From NCBI RefSeq assembly GCF_019969845.1, contig NZ_JAHXYR010000001.1, positions 124,001-188,000 of the forward strand: 64,000 bases of DNA, read 5' to 3'. Position numbers and translations under genes: made by a program. Below, one piece after another: positions 18,088 to 28,300 of the stretch; the stretch's first letter is position 1, and each line of letters begins with the position of its first letter. Under the pieces are notes generated by a model that was not told the DNA's origin, ran no database searches, and saw nothing but the letters and a program-made list of their open reading frames with translations. Source of the DNA: Sphingobacterium sp. GVS05A. GTDB lineage: Bacteria; Bacteroidota; Bacteroidia; Sphingobacteriales; Sphingobacteriaceae.

Positions 18088-21000
18088 ATGAAAAAAATAT
18101 TCTTTTTTGCCTTTTTCGCCCTTGTAATGGGAACTGGATCTGCTCAGTCGTTGAAAAAGCATCAAGTAGCTCATGCTTTAAACCCTTTGTTACCGGGGTA
18201 TTTCGCTGATCCTACAATCAAAAAAATAGGCGATACGTATTATATCTATGCGACGACGGATGGGAATGGCTGGGGAGCTGGTCCATCGCAGGTATGGACC
18301 TCCACAGATTTTAAAAATTGGACGATACAGCCGATGAACTGGCCGAATACCCATTGGTACTGGGCTCCAGATATGACAAAAGGCTATGATGGTAGGTACT
18401 ATTTATATTATAGTCAGCCCGTTGAAATATTCGGTGCGGTATCGGATACACCGACCGGTCCTTGGCAATCTCTGGCGGATCATAATAAATCTATTATACC
18501 CAATTATATGATTCCGGGAGTGATTACCTTGGATGGCCAGACGTTTACTGATCGCGATGGACGAATTTATATGTATTGGGGTACCTGGGGTATTTATCCG
18601 GACCACGGATGCGCTGTGGGTTTAATGCGTCAGGACATGAAGAGTTTTGAAAAAATAGAGTTGATTCCCAATACGGTGGCAAAGGAATTTTTTGAAGCAC
18701 CATATATGTTTGAACGCAGGGGTATATATTATATGATGTATTCATCTGGGCATTGCGAAGACCATACCTACCGCGTACAATATGTAAAAAGTAAGGTCGG
18801 ACCGATGGGACCCTTTGAATATCCTACTGCTAATCCGATATTGGTGACAAATGATGACGGTACAATACATGGTCCGGGGCACCATAGTGTGCTGGAAGAA
18901 GGGGGGCACTACTACATCGTGTATCATCGGCATAACAATCCGCATTCAGGTGGTGGTTTTCACAGGCAGATTGCGGTAGATGAACTATTCTTTACGCCGG
19001 AGGGCGATATCCAAAAAATTGCTCCTACACATCAGGGAATTACTGATCTTATCAAATCAAAAGCTGATCCCGAGGATCGGGCTTTTGGAAAGCCTGTAAC
19101 GACTTCTTCTTTTTACAATGATGATTTTAGGCCCTCTTTTTTGGTTGATGACAATAACGGAACTTTATGGAGAGCAAAAGACAATCATCAACCCGCTTGG
19201 CTCATGATTGACCTGGAAAAAATAACGGCAATACAGACTGTGGCCATTCAATTTGAATATCCGACCTATGCTTACCAATATCGGATCGAAACTTCTACGG
19301 ATGCTAAAAATTGGGTGACTTATGAGGATCAGTCGCAGAATAACCGTTGGGCTAGTCCCGTATTGTCGCATGGCAAGGCCGAGGCGAGATATGTACGTGT
19401 ACAGGTATTGAATACACAATTAGCAGGTCTACCTCGAGGAGTATGGAATATTAAGGTTTATGATAAAGCCCTGAAGCAAGAAACAATATGGTCTGCGCCG
19501 CAAAATATGGCTCCGATTGATACGACTTTTGGTTCTTTAGTCCATTTGGATGCGCTGGACTATAGGGAAGGCGAGCGTATGACAACAATCCACAACAAGG
19601 GGATATTAAAAGGAAGTTTTAAGAGTGAAAAACCGGTTTATGTCAAGAACTACCAAGGGAAGAAAGCTTTCTTCTTGAATGGTTCCACATCACTTCGTTC
19701 GACATTTGCAGTCCCGCAATCGTTAGCCGGTAATAGTCCCTACACGGTATCGATGCGGATCAACAATCCCTTAATAGATCGATTTGAAAACGTGGTGGCT
19801 TGGTCTAAAGGGAATCAAGATATCAGCAAAGCGATGTTCGGATACGGAGCAGATGCTCAGCGGGGTGCTGTCACTCATGGTGCCTGGCCAGATATGGGGT
19901 TTAAGAGGTTACCGGTAGCGGATCAATGGCACCATATTATCATCTCATTTGACGGTTACATGGAACGTATTTACGTCGACGGGCAGTTGCAACAAGAAGA
20001 AAATAGAATGTTGTTTGTTAATCCAGCCGATTATTTTGTGGTTGGAGCTTCGGATTTGCTGGATCAACATTTTTCGGGTTATCTGGCAGATTTTAAGGTT
20101 GCCAATGTGGATTTATCCGCTACTCTATTAAAGGAAAAGAATGCTTTTTATCCGCCTGAAAATAGGTCTTTCGTCATACAGACGGATGATCTTGCTATCG
20201 GTAAAATCAACAAGATTCGAAATCAGGGGTTCAGTAGTCACCATGATATCATGATTAAACAGGGAGAAGTGCTACTACAGGGCAATCGGACCGCCATAAA
20301 AATGGATGAATTGAAAGATTCGGTATTGTCGTGTATTATTGCTCAACCGTCCCATACCTTAGTTTTTGATTGGTTTGATGGCCAGGCTTGGAATCATGGT
20401 TTGGCAGTACATGATCAGGGGAAGACTGCATTTTATAACAATGGTAAACATACACCGGTGAAGCAGATGAATAAACTGTTGCAGATAAAAAATAATCAAG
20501 TTGAACTGAAACATGCTGTTCATTTTTTTAGCGCTTACCCTGAAAAGTTTTCTTTAGATCAGGTTCACGAAAATTATCAGATCTGGAAAGCTAAAAGTGC
20601 AACGGATCTGAAAGATTATGTCCCGGTTACAGCGGGCAAGCCGTCTTGGATAAATGATAGCAATCTATTTGTACAGATCGTTGGCGATCGATCAGGCTTA
20701 GTATATTTATTTTCTACAGATCATTACCATTCAGGTTGGATTCAAGAGCCTTATCATTTATTCGATCAAGCACATCTGGGCAAGACTATCTCAGTTTTTG
20801 CAAAAGATGAGTTCGGAAATGTGAGTAAAGCATTGGTAGTCGATATTCCGAAGTCAAAACCGCCGTTGATCGCTCCATCTGTTAACCAGATATTTAGTTT
20901 GGGGCAAAAAGAAATCTCCTATTGGGATGCTTATCAAGCTGGGGCATATCCAGATAGTACACAGGTTCGCATAAACGGGGTTGGTGGACAATGGACACTG

Positions 21001-21489
21001 GGGTCCAAAAACACAAAATGGGGCGATAAGGCGTTGTTACCTCCATTTGTGTATAAAGAATTGGAAGGTGACTTCACCATTCAAGTTTATGTAAAAGATG
21101 TCGCTGGACTTGCCGCAAAAAACCGTATGTCCAGTGAAGCTGGTATCATGATACAGGCGGGTGAACAATCCAATTCTTATATCAATAATACAGTATTAAC
21201 GGGCTGGAATTTGGGTAATCTAGCGCGTAGCATAGGCCATCAAACACATCAAGAAGGAAATAATGGAACGGGATTACAGTTTTTTCCTTATCTCCAAGTA
21301 CAAAAGATAGGTGATTATTTCTTCATGCGAAGTTCACAGGATGGTATTTCCTGGATTGATCTGCCCAATACACCGTTTCTGCGTACAGATTGGGCGGGAC
21401 AGAAACTGCGTGTGGGCTTGTACCAGATAGCGACCAATAATCAGGATGGATATGGTTTATTTGAAGATATCAGAATATGGCAATACTAG
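18088..21489 (+). CDS. Secreted multi-domain GH43-family glycosidase (GH43 + discoidin + LamG-like)
   Basis: A 1133-residue exported protein with signal peptide ending at GSAQ. Residues ~30-325 are a GH43 five-bladed propeller: the base Asp41 in GYFADPTIK, a middle Asp149 in TLDGQTFTDRDG and the acid Glu203 in KEFFEAPYMF. Residues ~335-465 form an F5/8 type C (discoidin) carbohydrate-binding domain (FLVDDNNGTLWRAK, YRIETSTDAKNW, ARYVRVQVL). Residues ~490-700 form a LamG-like domain, and the last ~400 residues contain more beta-rich modules ending in a region like DUF1349/regulatory binding domains. GH43 enzymes are mostly alpha-L-arabinofuranosidases or beta-xylosidases; next to the GH127 gene, removal of terminal alpha-arabinose is the most likely job. 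Confidence 0.85.
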   Translation: MKKIFFFAFFALVMGTGSAQSLKKHQVAHALNPLLPGYFADPTIKKIGDTYYIYATTDGNGWGAGPSQVWTSTDFKNWTIQPMNWPNTHWYWAPDMTKGYDGRYYLYYSQPVEIFGAVSDTPTGPWQSLADHNKSIIPNYMIPGVITLDGQTFTDRDGRIYMYWGTWGIYPDHGCAVGLMRQDMKSFEKIELIPNTVAKEFFEAPYMFERRGIYYMMYSSGHCEDHTYRVQYVKSKVGPMGPFEYPTANPILVTNDDGTIHGPGHHSVLEEGGHYYIVYHRHNNPHSGGGFHRQIAVDELFFTPEGDIQKIAPTHQGITDLIKSKADPEDRAFGKPVTTSSFYNDDFRPSFLVDDNNGTLWRAKDNHQPAWLMIDLEKITAIQTVAIQFEYPTYAYQYRIETSTDAKNWVTYEDQSQNNRWASPVLSHGKAEARYVRVQVLNTQLAGLPRGVWNIKVYDKALKQETIWSAPQNMAPIDTTFGSLVHLDALDYREGERMTTIHNKGILKGSFKSEKPVYVKNYQGKKAFFLNGSTSLRSTFAVPQSLAGNSPYTVSMRINNPLIDRFENVVAWSKGNQDISKAMFGYGADAQRGAVTHGAWPDMGFKRLPVADQWHHIIISFDGYMERIYVDGQLQQEENRMLFVNPADYFVVGASDLLDQHFSGYLADFKVANVDLSATLLKEKNAFYPPENRSFVIQTDDLAIGKINKIRNQGFSSHHDIMIKQGEVLLQGNRTAIKMDELKDSVLSCIIAQPSHTLVFDWFDGQAWNHGLAVHDQGKTAFYNNGKHTPVKQMNKLLQIKNNQVELKHAVHFFSAYPEKFSLDQVHENYQIWKAKSATDLKDYVPVTAGKPSWINDSNLFVQIVGDRSGLVYLFSTDHYHSGWIQEPYHLFDQAHLGKTISVFAKDEFGNVSKALVVDIPKSKPPLIAPSVNQIFSLGQKEISYWDAYQAGAYPDSTQVRINGVGGQWTLGSKNTKWGDKALLPPFVYKELEGDFTIQVYVKDVAGLAAKNRMSSEAGIMIQAGEQSNSYINNTVLTGWNLGNLARSIGHQTHQEGNNGTGLQFFPYLQVQKIGDYFFMRSSQDGISWIDLPNTPFLRTDWAGQKLRVGLYQIATNNQDGYGLFEDIRIWQY

Positions 21490-21547
21490 TTTTATGGCTT
21501 TTCCTTGATTGCCTTAATCAATAATAACAACTTCATCAACTTGTTGA

Positions 21548-21613
21548 GATGCTTCTGCAATCTATGGGGCAAGAGCTTCCGGTGGTGCGATCCTGATCAC
21601 GACCAAAAAAGGT
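21548..21613 (+). pseudogene. SusC/TonB-dependent receptor remnant (plug-domain motif)
   Basis: In one frame these 66 bases read DAS, AIYGARASGG, AILITTKKG, which is the highly conserved plug motif of SusC proteins (normally KDASATAIYGxRASNGVILITTKKG) with about three residues lost after DAS. A stop precedes it and another follows within ten codons, so it is only a scrap. A second short coding-looking stretch in another frame at about 21618-21704 reads ATLWLKNGDQWLVYKDAKG before a stop; I cannot name it. Both indicate that genes between the GH43 and the reductase were deleted. Confidence 0.7.
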
Positions 21614-21746
21614 ATAGCAGCGTCGCATTGTCTATGAAGCATTTGCGACACTTTGGCTAAAAAACGGTGATCAATGGTTAGTTTATAAGGATGCGAAGGG
21701 CTAATTATTTACTATGTTTATGATTTTACCTTATACTGTTGAAAAT

Positions 21747-22694
21747 ATGAAAATCATTGATAAAGAAACGATTGATACTGTCCTTAAATATGATAATTTG
21801 ATTGAAGCGCTGCGCCAGGTTTTTCAATCGACGTTTACGATGCCTGTCCGGCATCATCATTTTTATCAAAATACTGAGGGAATTGAAAATACGCTTATTT
21901 TGATGCCCTCCTGGACAGATACTTATATCGGAATCAAACAGGTTGTTGTCGCTCCCGGGAATCATAACAAAAACCTACCGGCAATACATGCCCTGTATAC
22001 CTTGTTGGATGCAGTTACCGGAGAGTTTTTAGCGCAGATGGACGCTGCAGGGCTGACCTCGCGGAGGACAGCCTGTACTTCTGCTTTAGCGGCTTCTTAC
22101 TTAGCACGGGAAGACTCAAAAACCTTGTTAATTGTTGGGGGTGGGAAAGTTGCACAACATCTTGCGCAAGCACATTCGGTTGTCCGTCAGTATGACCAAA
22201 TTTTGATCTGGACAAGAAATGCATCGAAAGGTGCAGATGTGGTATCCAGCTTACAGCAGATCGGGTTTAGTAAGGTGCTATATGCCGATAATTTGGAAGA
22301 AGCTGTGCGTAGGGCAGATGTGATCTCTTGTGCAACCCTAAGTCATGAACCTTTGGTAAAAGGAGAGTGGATAAAGGCAGGTACACATCTGGATCTGATA
22401 GGATCCCATACGCCTAAAACACGCGAAGTAGATGACATGGCTATATTAAAGAGTAGCATATATGTAGATTCAAGAGCTGGTGCGTTACAGGAGACGGGTG
22501 AGCTGGCGATTCCGATTGCATCAGGAATTCTTGATCCCAACAGTATTAAAGGCGATATCAAAGAGCTTTGTTGTGGCGAGATTACGGGACGATCATCTTT
22601 GAACGAAATCACTTTATTTAAGTCGGCGGGATTAGCGATAGAAGATTTGGCGGCGGCTTTGCTTGTCTATCACTCCGCCGATCGTATAGGCTAG
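21747..22694 (+). CDS. Ornithine cyclodeaminase/mu-crystallin family protein, possible 1-pyrroline-2-carboxylate reductase
   Basis: A 315-residue cytoplasmic Rossmann-fold protein. The nucleotide-binding loop is VGGGKVAQHLAQA (about 128-140) and the family's substrate-side elements LTSRRTACTSALAA and SHTPKTREVDD are present. An in-frame ATG 33 bases earlier (21714) would add 11 residues; I prefer 21747 because family members usually start with an MKIIDxETI-like strand. In Bacteroidota and proteobacteria, members near hydroxyproline genes reduce 1-pyrroline-2-carboxylate to L-proline, which would suit the neighbourhood; alanine dehydrogenase or true ornithine cyclodeaminase are alternatives. 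It is not tightly coupled to the upstream genes. Confidence 0.8.
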   Translation: MKIIDKETIDTVLKYDNLIEALRQVFQSTFTMPVRHHHFYQNTEGIENTLILMPSWTDTYIGIKQVVVAPGNHNKNLPAIHALYTLLDAVTGEFLAQMDAAGLTSRRTACTSALAASYLAREDSKTLLIVGGGKVAQHLAQAHSVVRQYDQILIWTRNASKGADVVSSLQQIGFSKVLYADNLEEAVRRADVISCATLSHEPLVKGEWIKAGTHLDLIGSHTPKTREVDDMAILKSSIYVDSRAGALQETGELAIPIASGILDPNSIKGDIKELCCGEITGRSSLNEITLFKSAGLAIEDLAAALLVYHSADRIG

Positions 22695-22905
22695 ACCAGC
22701 TGGCTCACCAATATGTCCAGCTCATCACTATATTTCATTACGTTACCTACGTCGGCGAGTGTAATCTAAAGGATCAAATCATAATATATATTATGACAGA
22801 ATATTTATTTTAAAAAGATCAAACTATTTTCATCCTGATTGTGTTCACTAAACGGATATGTATAAAGAATAATAAGGTATACGTAGGATTAAAGGATAGT
22901 TTTAT

Positions 22906-22938
22906 AAGGTCGGAACAGCAATTGATCCGGCCTTTTTT
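22906..22938 (+). terminator. Probable intrinsic terminator
   Basis: AAGGTCGGA pairs with TCCGGCCTT (one G-U pair) around an 11-base loop and is followed by TTTTTTG. It is over 200 bases after the reductase stop, with no recognisable gene in between, so it may end that transcript or a short untranslated RNA. Confidence 0.6.
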
Positions 22939-22961
22939 GTTTTAAAGGTATTAAAGCATAA

Positions 22962-23033
22962 AAAACGCTTGAACCGGGGAGATGCAAGCGTTTTAAACTA
23001 ACCAATTATAAACCTAAATTATGAGTCTAAAGT
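22962..23033 (+). promoter_or_regulatory. Orphan hairpin plus SusC-type leader with a 4-codon frame
   Basis: A perfect 10-bp stem (AAAACGCTTG / CAAGCGTTTT, 22962-22994) is followed by CTAACCAATTATAAACC TAAATT and ATG. The CTAACCAA element just before an ATG resembles leaders of SusC genes in this group, including the one in this window (CTAACCAACACAAATG at 25364-25381). Here the ATG opens only MSLK before a stop, so the leader is detached from a gene. The remaining sequence from 22695 to 23186 shows no gene I can support. Confidence 0.35.
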
Positions 23034-23186
23034 AATACACATTTTGTGCCAAATTGAACCGCATGACAAAACTACAGTCATCTTAAAGCATCATGGAGCA
23101 TTTCAGATACCACTTACTTTTTAAAAGAACTTTTTTATGGTTTCAGCTCGCAGCATATCACCAAAGATTTAGATATCGACGACGGC

Positions 23187-23217
23187 TTTGCGCTTTAACT
23201 TGTTATTACTAACTTTA
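23187..23217 (+). promoter_or_regulatory. Bacteroidetes-type promoter for the sigma/FecR/SusCD locus
   Basis: TTTG at 23187-23190, a 19-base spacer, then TAACTTTA at 23210-23217. This matches the Bacteroidetes housekeeping consensus (TTTG, 19-21 bases, TAnnTTTG) with one mismatch. It lies about 30 bases upstream of the sigma-factor start. Confidence 0.5.
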
Positions 23218-23247
23218 GGGCAGGTAACCTCAACTTGATCGTTTTAC

Positions 23248-23874
23248 TTGAAAAACATAGCTTATACAACGGAATCGGAGATGCTGCTTCGCCTGAAAGC
23301 AGGTGATCAGCTGGCATTGGAGGAGCTGATGAGCCGATACAAAGGTCCGCTGGCTTTGTCCATGTCGCGTTTGATCAAGTCCCGGGAGGATATCGAAGAG
23401 CTCTTGCAGGAACTATTTTTGCGAGTCTGGAAAAATAGGGAAAATCTGGACCCTGAGCGTTACCTGGGTTATCTGTACAAGATAGCCCAAAATTTGGTCT
23501 ACGACCGATTGCGCAAAGCTGCACGTGAAAAACGGCTGTCTGTTGATTATTTCGCTCATATTATAGAAGCGTATTCCCATATTGAAGAGGGGATCTTTGA
23601 CAAAGAGCTGCTAGCGGTGCTGCAACGCGGTATCCAGCAATTGCCCGAACAGCGCCGAAGGGTTTTTGAACTCTGCAAAATAGAGGGCAAGAGCTATGAA
23701 GAGGTAAGCCAGCTTTTATCCATTTCGGTCGCCACAGTAAATTCCCATATCACCAATGCGAATGCCTCGATTAAGGCTTATTTCAAACAGCATCCAGAAT
23801 TAGCGTCGATGGTATTGCTGGTATTTTTATTTGCGAATATCGCCCCGGATACGATCAAAACACCCCTATTTTAA
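23248..23874 (+). CDS. ECF RNA polymerase sigma factor (FecI-like)
   Basis: A 208-residue ECF sigma factor. Region 2 is about residues 12-80 (EELLQELFLRVW, YLYKIAQNLVYDRLRK) and region 4 about 120-178 (YEEVSQLLSISVATVNSHI). The start is taken as TTG at 23248 because the first ATG (23281) would cut into the first helix. A hydrophobic C-terminal tail (about 190-205) is common in Bacteroidetes ECF proteins. A good promoter lies just upstream, and FecR, SusC and SusD genes follow on the same strand, so this factor should activate that uptake locus when SusC binds its substrate. Confidence 0.9.
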   Translation: MKNIAYTTESEMLLRLKAGDQLALEELMSRYKGPLALSMSRLIKSREDIEELLQELFLRVWKNRENLDPERYLGYLYKIAQNLVYDRLRKAAREKRLSVDYFAHIIEAYSHIEEGIFDKELLAVLQRGIQQLPEQRRRVFELCKIEGKSYEEVSQLLSISVATVNSHITNANASIKAYFKQHPELASMVLLVFLFANIAPDTIKTPLF

Positions 23875-24002
23875 ATTTCGTTTTAAACGACTCGTTCGGA
23901 CAGCGCGACATACCTCAGGGCTGTGCCATAATTTTTTTTACTTTTTTTCATATCGTTTCATTGGTTTGTTCATTTCGTTCGTATTACTAAATAAAAAGAG
24001 CT

Positions 24003-25184
24003 ATGCAAACTTCCCGTTTTTCCGAATTGTTTGAAGGCTATCTAGCGAATACATTGACTCCAAAGGAAATGTTGGAGCTGGAGCAATTGATCGTGGACGA
24101 ACAAAACGATGCGCAGCTGCGCCAGCTGATTGGACAGGAATTTAAAACTGTGCCTACCGCCGGAGAGCAACTTAATGGCGAAGATAATTGGTTGCAGGGG
24201 CTGGAACAAAAGGTCTTGCAGACGATTCAAAAGCCGAAGCCAACGAAAATAATAAGCTTTCATAGCAAGTGGATCCGGCTTGTAGGAGCAATTGTCCTGT
24301 TGGCGGGACTGGGGCTTACTATACACTATCTGATCAATAACGATGCGAGCGCACCGAAACAGGCCACTGTTTTACCGGGCGGAAATAAAGCAACCATCAG
24401 ACTGGACGATGGTACGCAAGTGAACCTGAGCGAAAGTCAGTCTGAAATTGTACTGGGCCAGAAACTGGCTTATGCAGATGGATCATTGGTCCAGGGGCTA
24501 GCAGCCGAGAATGTGAGCGGACAAAATATGGTCATTGATGTCCCGAAAGGGGGGATGTACAAAATTGCGCTTCCCGATGGATCAAAAGTCTGGCTCAATG
24601 CGGATTCACGTCTGCGGTATATCGCTGATCCGACTGCCGAAACCCGGACGCTGGAACTGGAAGGGGAAGCTTATTTTGAAGTTGCACACCGCTATCTGAC
24701 AAAAGGTAAGGAAAAAATACTACAACCTTTTGTCGTGCATACCCCGGGTCAGACCATCAAGGTGTTGGGTACCTCATTTAACGTCACGGCTTATAGCGGT
24801 GAGCCAGATCGGACGACCTTGGTTGAGGGCAAGGTGGAGCTATCGCTGCCGGATGGATCCAACAAACAATACCTTAAACCAAATCAGCAAGCCACTATCC
24901 GCGGAGGGACAATCACAATTGCAGATGTCGAAAGTTTGGGTTATGTCTCCTGGAAAGAGGGTACATTCAATTTTTCGGATGAATCGCTGGAGATCATCCT
25001 AAACCAGGTGGCGCGCTGGTATGATATTGATGTTGACTACGAGGATGCCAGCTTAAAGAAATTGAAATTTGAGGGCATCGTACCGCGGTATAAAAATATG
25101 GAAACATTGCTGAAAATTCTGGAAAAGACCGGAGATGTCAGATTTGAACTCAAAAGTAGGCGACTGCATGTCAAGAAAAAATAA
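24003..25184 (+). CDS. FecR-family anti-sigma factor
   Basis: A 393-residue inner-membrane regulator. A cytoplasmic N-terminal region (~1-90) is followed by one membrane helix at about 93-112, a periplasmic FecR domain (about 175-275, with DVPKGGMYKIALPDGSKVWLN and GEAYFEVAH motifs, given here as short pieces DVPKGGMYKIALPDGS and GEAYFEVAH) and a C-terminal DUF4974/STN-like domain (about 315-390, FSDESLEIILNQVARWYD). It lies between the sigma gene and SusC. In such systems the FecR C-terminus contacts the STN domain of the outer-membrane receptor and passes the signal to the sigma factor. Confidence 0.92.
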   Translation: MQTSRFSELFEGYLANTLTPKEMLELEQLIVDEQNDAQLRQLIGQEFKTVPTAGEQLNGEDNWLQGLEQKVLQTIQKPKPTKIISFHSKWIRLVGAIVLLAGLGLTIHYLINNDASAPKQATVLPGGNKATIRLDDGTQVNLSESQSEIVLGQKLAYADGSLVQGLAAENVSGQNMVIDVPKGGMYKIALPDGSKVWLNADSRLRYIADPTAETRTLELEGEAYFEVAHRYLTKGKEKILQPFVVHTPGQTIKVLGTSFNVTAYSGEPDRTTLVEGKVELSLPDGSNKQYLKPNQQATIRGGTITIADVESLGYVSWKEGTFNFSDESLEIILNQVARWYDIDVDYEDASLKKLKFEGIVPRYKNMETLLKILEKTGDVRFELKSRRLHVKKK

Positions 25185-25378
25185 ACTATCATAAAAAGAC
25201 AAACAATAATAAGAAACCTAAAAACCAGATTGCCTATGAAATAAAACGATGGAAGAAAATGATAAGATGGCGAACCGGGCAATAATCAGGGGCGTTTGCG
25301 GCGCCCCCGATCGATACTGTCAGTCGTGATCAAAACTATCTTGAACAACACATTTTAATACCTAACTAACCAACACAA

Positions 25379-28300
25379 ATGTATAAAATAAACAGGAAAG
25401 ATGTACATTGGTTACCTAACCGAACCAAAACGTGTATTATGAAAACAGCAATTACCGCTATAATTTGCAGCTTGTTTTTGGTCCATATCAGCGCCAAGAC
25501 GGCCGCGCAGATGGTGACGCTCAGGCACACAAAAATTACGCTCAAGGAGGCCTTTCGGGAGGTCAACAAACAGACTGGCTACCACTATATCTGGTCCGCA
25601 CAGAAAGTAGAGAGCAACAAAAACATAACCGTCGATATTAAAAATCAACCACTCCAGGAGGCTATCCAGTCCATTTTACAGGGCTTGCCGCTAACCTATG
25701 AGCTTGAGGGCAAGCTGATCATTATCAAGGAACAGCAAGCTACGGCCGAAAGAAAGCCAACCGTGGTGCAGGATGATATGAGCGTTCGGGGACGGGTGAC
25801 CGATTCACTCAATAACGGTCTTTTGGGGGTGACTGTTAAAGTACTTTCGGCGGATCTGAAAATAGTGAAATACGCCAGTAGCAACGGCAACGGAGATATT
25901 TATATCGAACATGTGCCCAAACAAAGTTATCTGGAGTTTTCATTGCTGGGCTACCTGCCGCAGCGGATAAAAGCAAATGAAAATTTTGGAACGGTACGCT
26001 TGCGGCAGCAGAGCCAGTACCTGGAAGAACTGGTCGTGGTGGGATATATGAATAAGAAAGCCTCTGAAGTGACAGGCGCAGTGCAGCAGGTCAGCGGGGA
26101 TGTCCTGCGCAGCAGTGTCACCTCATCCAATGTGCTATCCATGTTAAAGGGCAAAACCACGGGCTTGTATATCACGGAGACATCGGGCGAGTCCGGTGCA
26201 AAAGGCCAGGTGGTCGAGCGGGGGCAGTCCTCCATGACGACGCCTACCAACAGCTATCTGGGGCCACTGATTGTGGTCGATGGGATAATCACCAATTACC
26301 AGGCTGTGCAGGATGCTGTTAACCCTGCGGATGTAGAAAATATTTCGATACTGAAAGATGCTTCTTCGACAGCCATATATGGTTCGCGGGCTGCCCAGGG
26401 CGTGATTGTCATCACGACCAAACGGGGCTTGTCGGGCAAGAGTACAGTCGACGCGCATATTCAATATGGTATTATCCAGCCAAAACGCGACCTCCGCTTT
26501 ATGAACACAACGGAGCTCATCGGTTTTATGGATCAGCAGATGCGCCGCTATTGGGAGCAGACAGAATCTATCCGCAAGACTTTTCCTGACGTAAATGATT
26601 TTATCCGCGAACGCCGTGTATATACCGATGCAGATCGTTCCCGCAATTTTAACTGGGAAGACGCTATTTATAGCAACGGCAATCTGCGCAATACCGAAGT
26701 GAGCGTCCGGAGCGGGACAGAAAAGACAAAATTCTATGCCGGTATTGGCTGGTTTAAAGAGAATGGGGCTTTATATGACAATTCTTTTGACCGTAAAAGC
26801 CTGCGGGTCAATATTGATCATGCTGTATCGCGCAAATTTCACACAAGCCTTAACCTCAGTACCATCGTGGACCGCACCTCAAGACGCAATGGCGTCCCTG
26901 AACTGTATATGATCCAGCCTTTTATGTCGCCCTACGATGAACAAGGCAATTTGCTGGATAGTCTACAGCTTAGGCAGTCGAGCAACTATGGGCCGGTCAC
27001 GACAAGCTGGATGCAAAATTTCCTTGCCGAAACGGACTATGACAACACGCGCTTAACGAATGTGCAAAATCACCTCGGCAGTTTACGCTTGCGCTATGAT
27101 ATCTTGCCGGAACTGAGCATCCAGAGTACCAATTCAATCAATTATATGGGCACAAATATCAACTCTTATTTTGATCCAAGATCATTTTCGGGGCGGTATG
27201 GTGGCTTTCCCTATTTATTCCGGCCGGGCATGACCGTGCCAAATGGAAGCTTGGATCTGGACGATACAAAGATGGTCGACTATCTGACATCCAATACATT
27301 GAATTACCGGAAGAATTTTGGACAACACAACCTATCTGTGCTGATCGGGCAGGAGTGGGGCAAACGCACGACGGAGTTATCTACGGTCAATATGAACGAT
27401 CTGCTTGCTGGTGAAAGAAATATGGGGGCGGCAAAAAGGTTTGGTAGTGCAGTAGACCTAGCCTATTCGCGGCCTTATTCACCGGTCGGAGCTTATCGCG
27501 AAAGAGCGACATTTTCGGTATTCGGACAGGCCGATTATAGCTATAGACAAAAATATCTGGCCTCAGCGTCGGTGCGGACAGATGCAACAACCAATTTCGG
27601 ACGGGACAAAAGGTATGGTACTTTCTATTCCCTGAGTGCAGGATGGATGCTTTCTTCGGAAGATTTTCTAAAAGATGTCAAAGCGATAAATTCACTCAAA
27701 TTGCGTGCTTCGTACGGGACTTCGGGGCGCGATCTGGGGGACGGCTATCTGAATACGACCTTCTATGCGACTGGAAATGGCAGCACCCTCTTTCGTTATG
27801 AGCAGGAGGCTAATACCGGTGTCCGCATTTCGCAGCTGGCAAACCCCCTCATCTCTTGGGAAACGCTATACAATACCAATGTAGGAGTGGATGCCCTATT
27901 ATTTGGCCGTTTGGGCATCACTTTCGATATGTATCATAAGCGAAGCGATGGACTGCTTCAGAATGTATTATTGCCTTCAGCCCAAGGTTCATTGGCTCAA
28001 TATCAAAATGTTGGGCAAATTGTCAATAAAGGTCTGGAATTGATGCTCAACGCACACCTGATCAAATCAACCGATTTTAACTGGCATAGTAGCCTTAATT
28101 TTAGCCTCAACAAAAATAAAACTACAAAACTCTATCAAGACTCGCTACTGGATGGCTATTCGCTCGCTTACTACCGGAAGATCGGTGAGGATATTAACGT
28201 GATCAAGGCTGTAGAGTATGCCGGTATCAATCCGGATAATGGCAATATGCAGCATTACAACTATGTCAATGGTGAAAAAACAATCGTGGAGGGACTCGGA

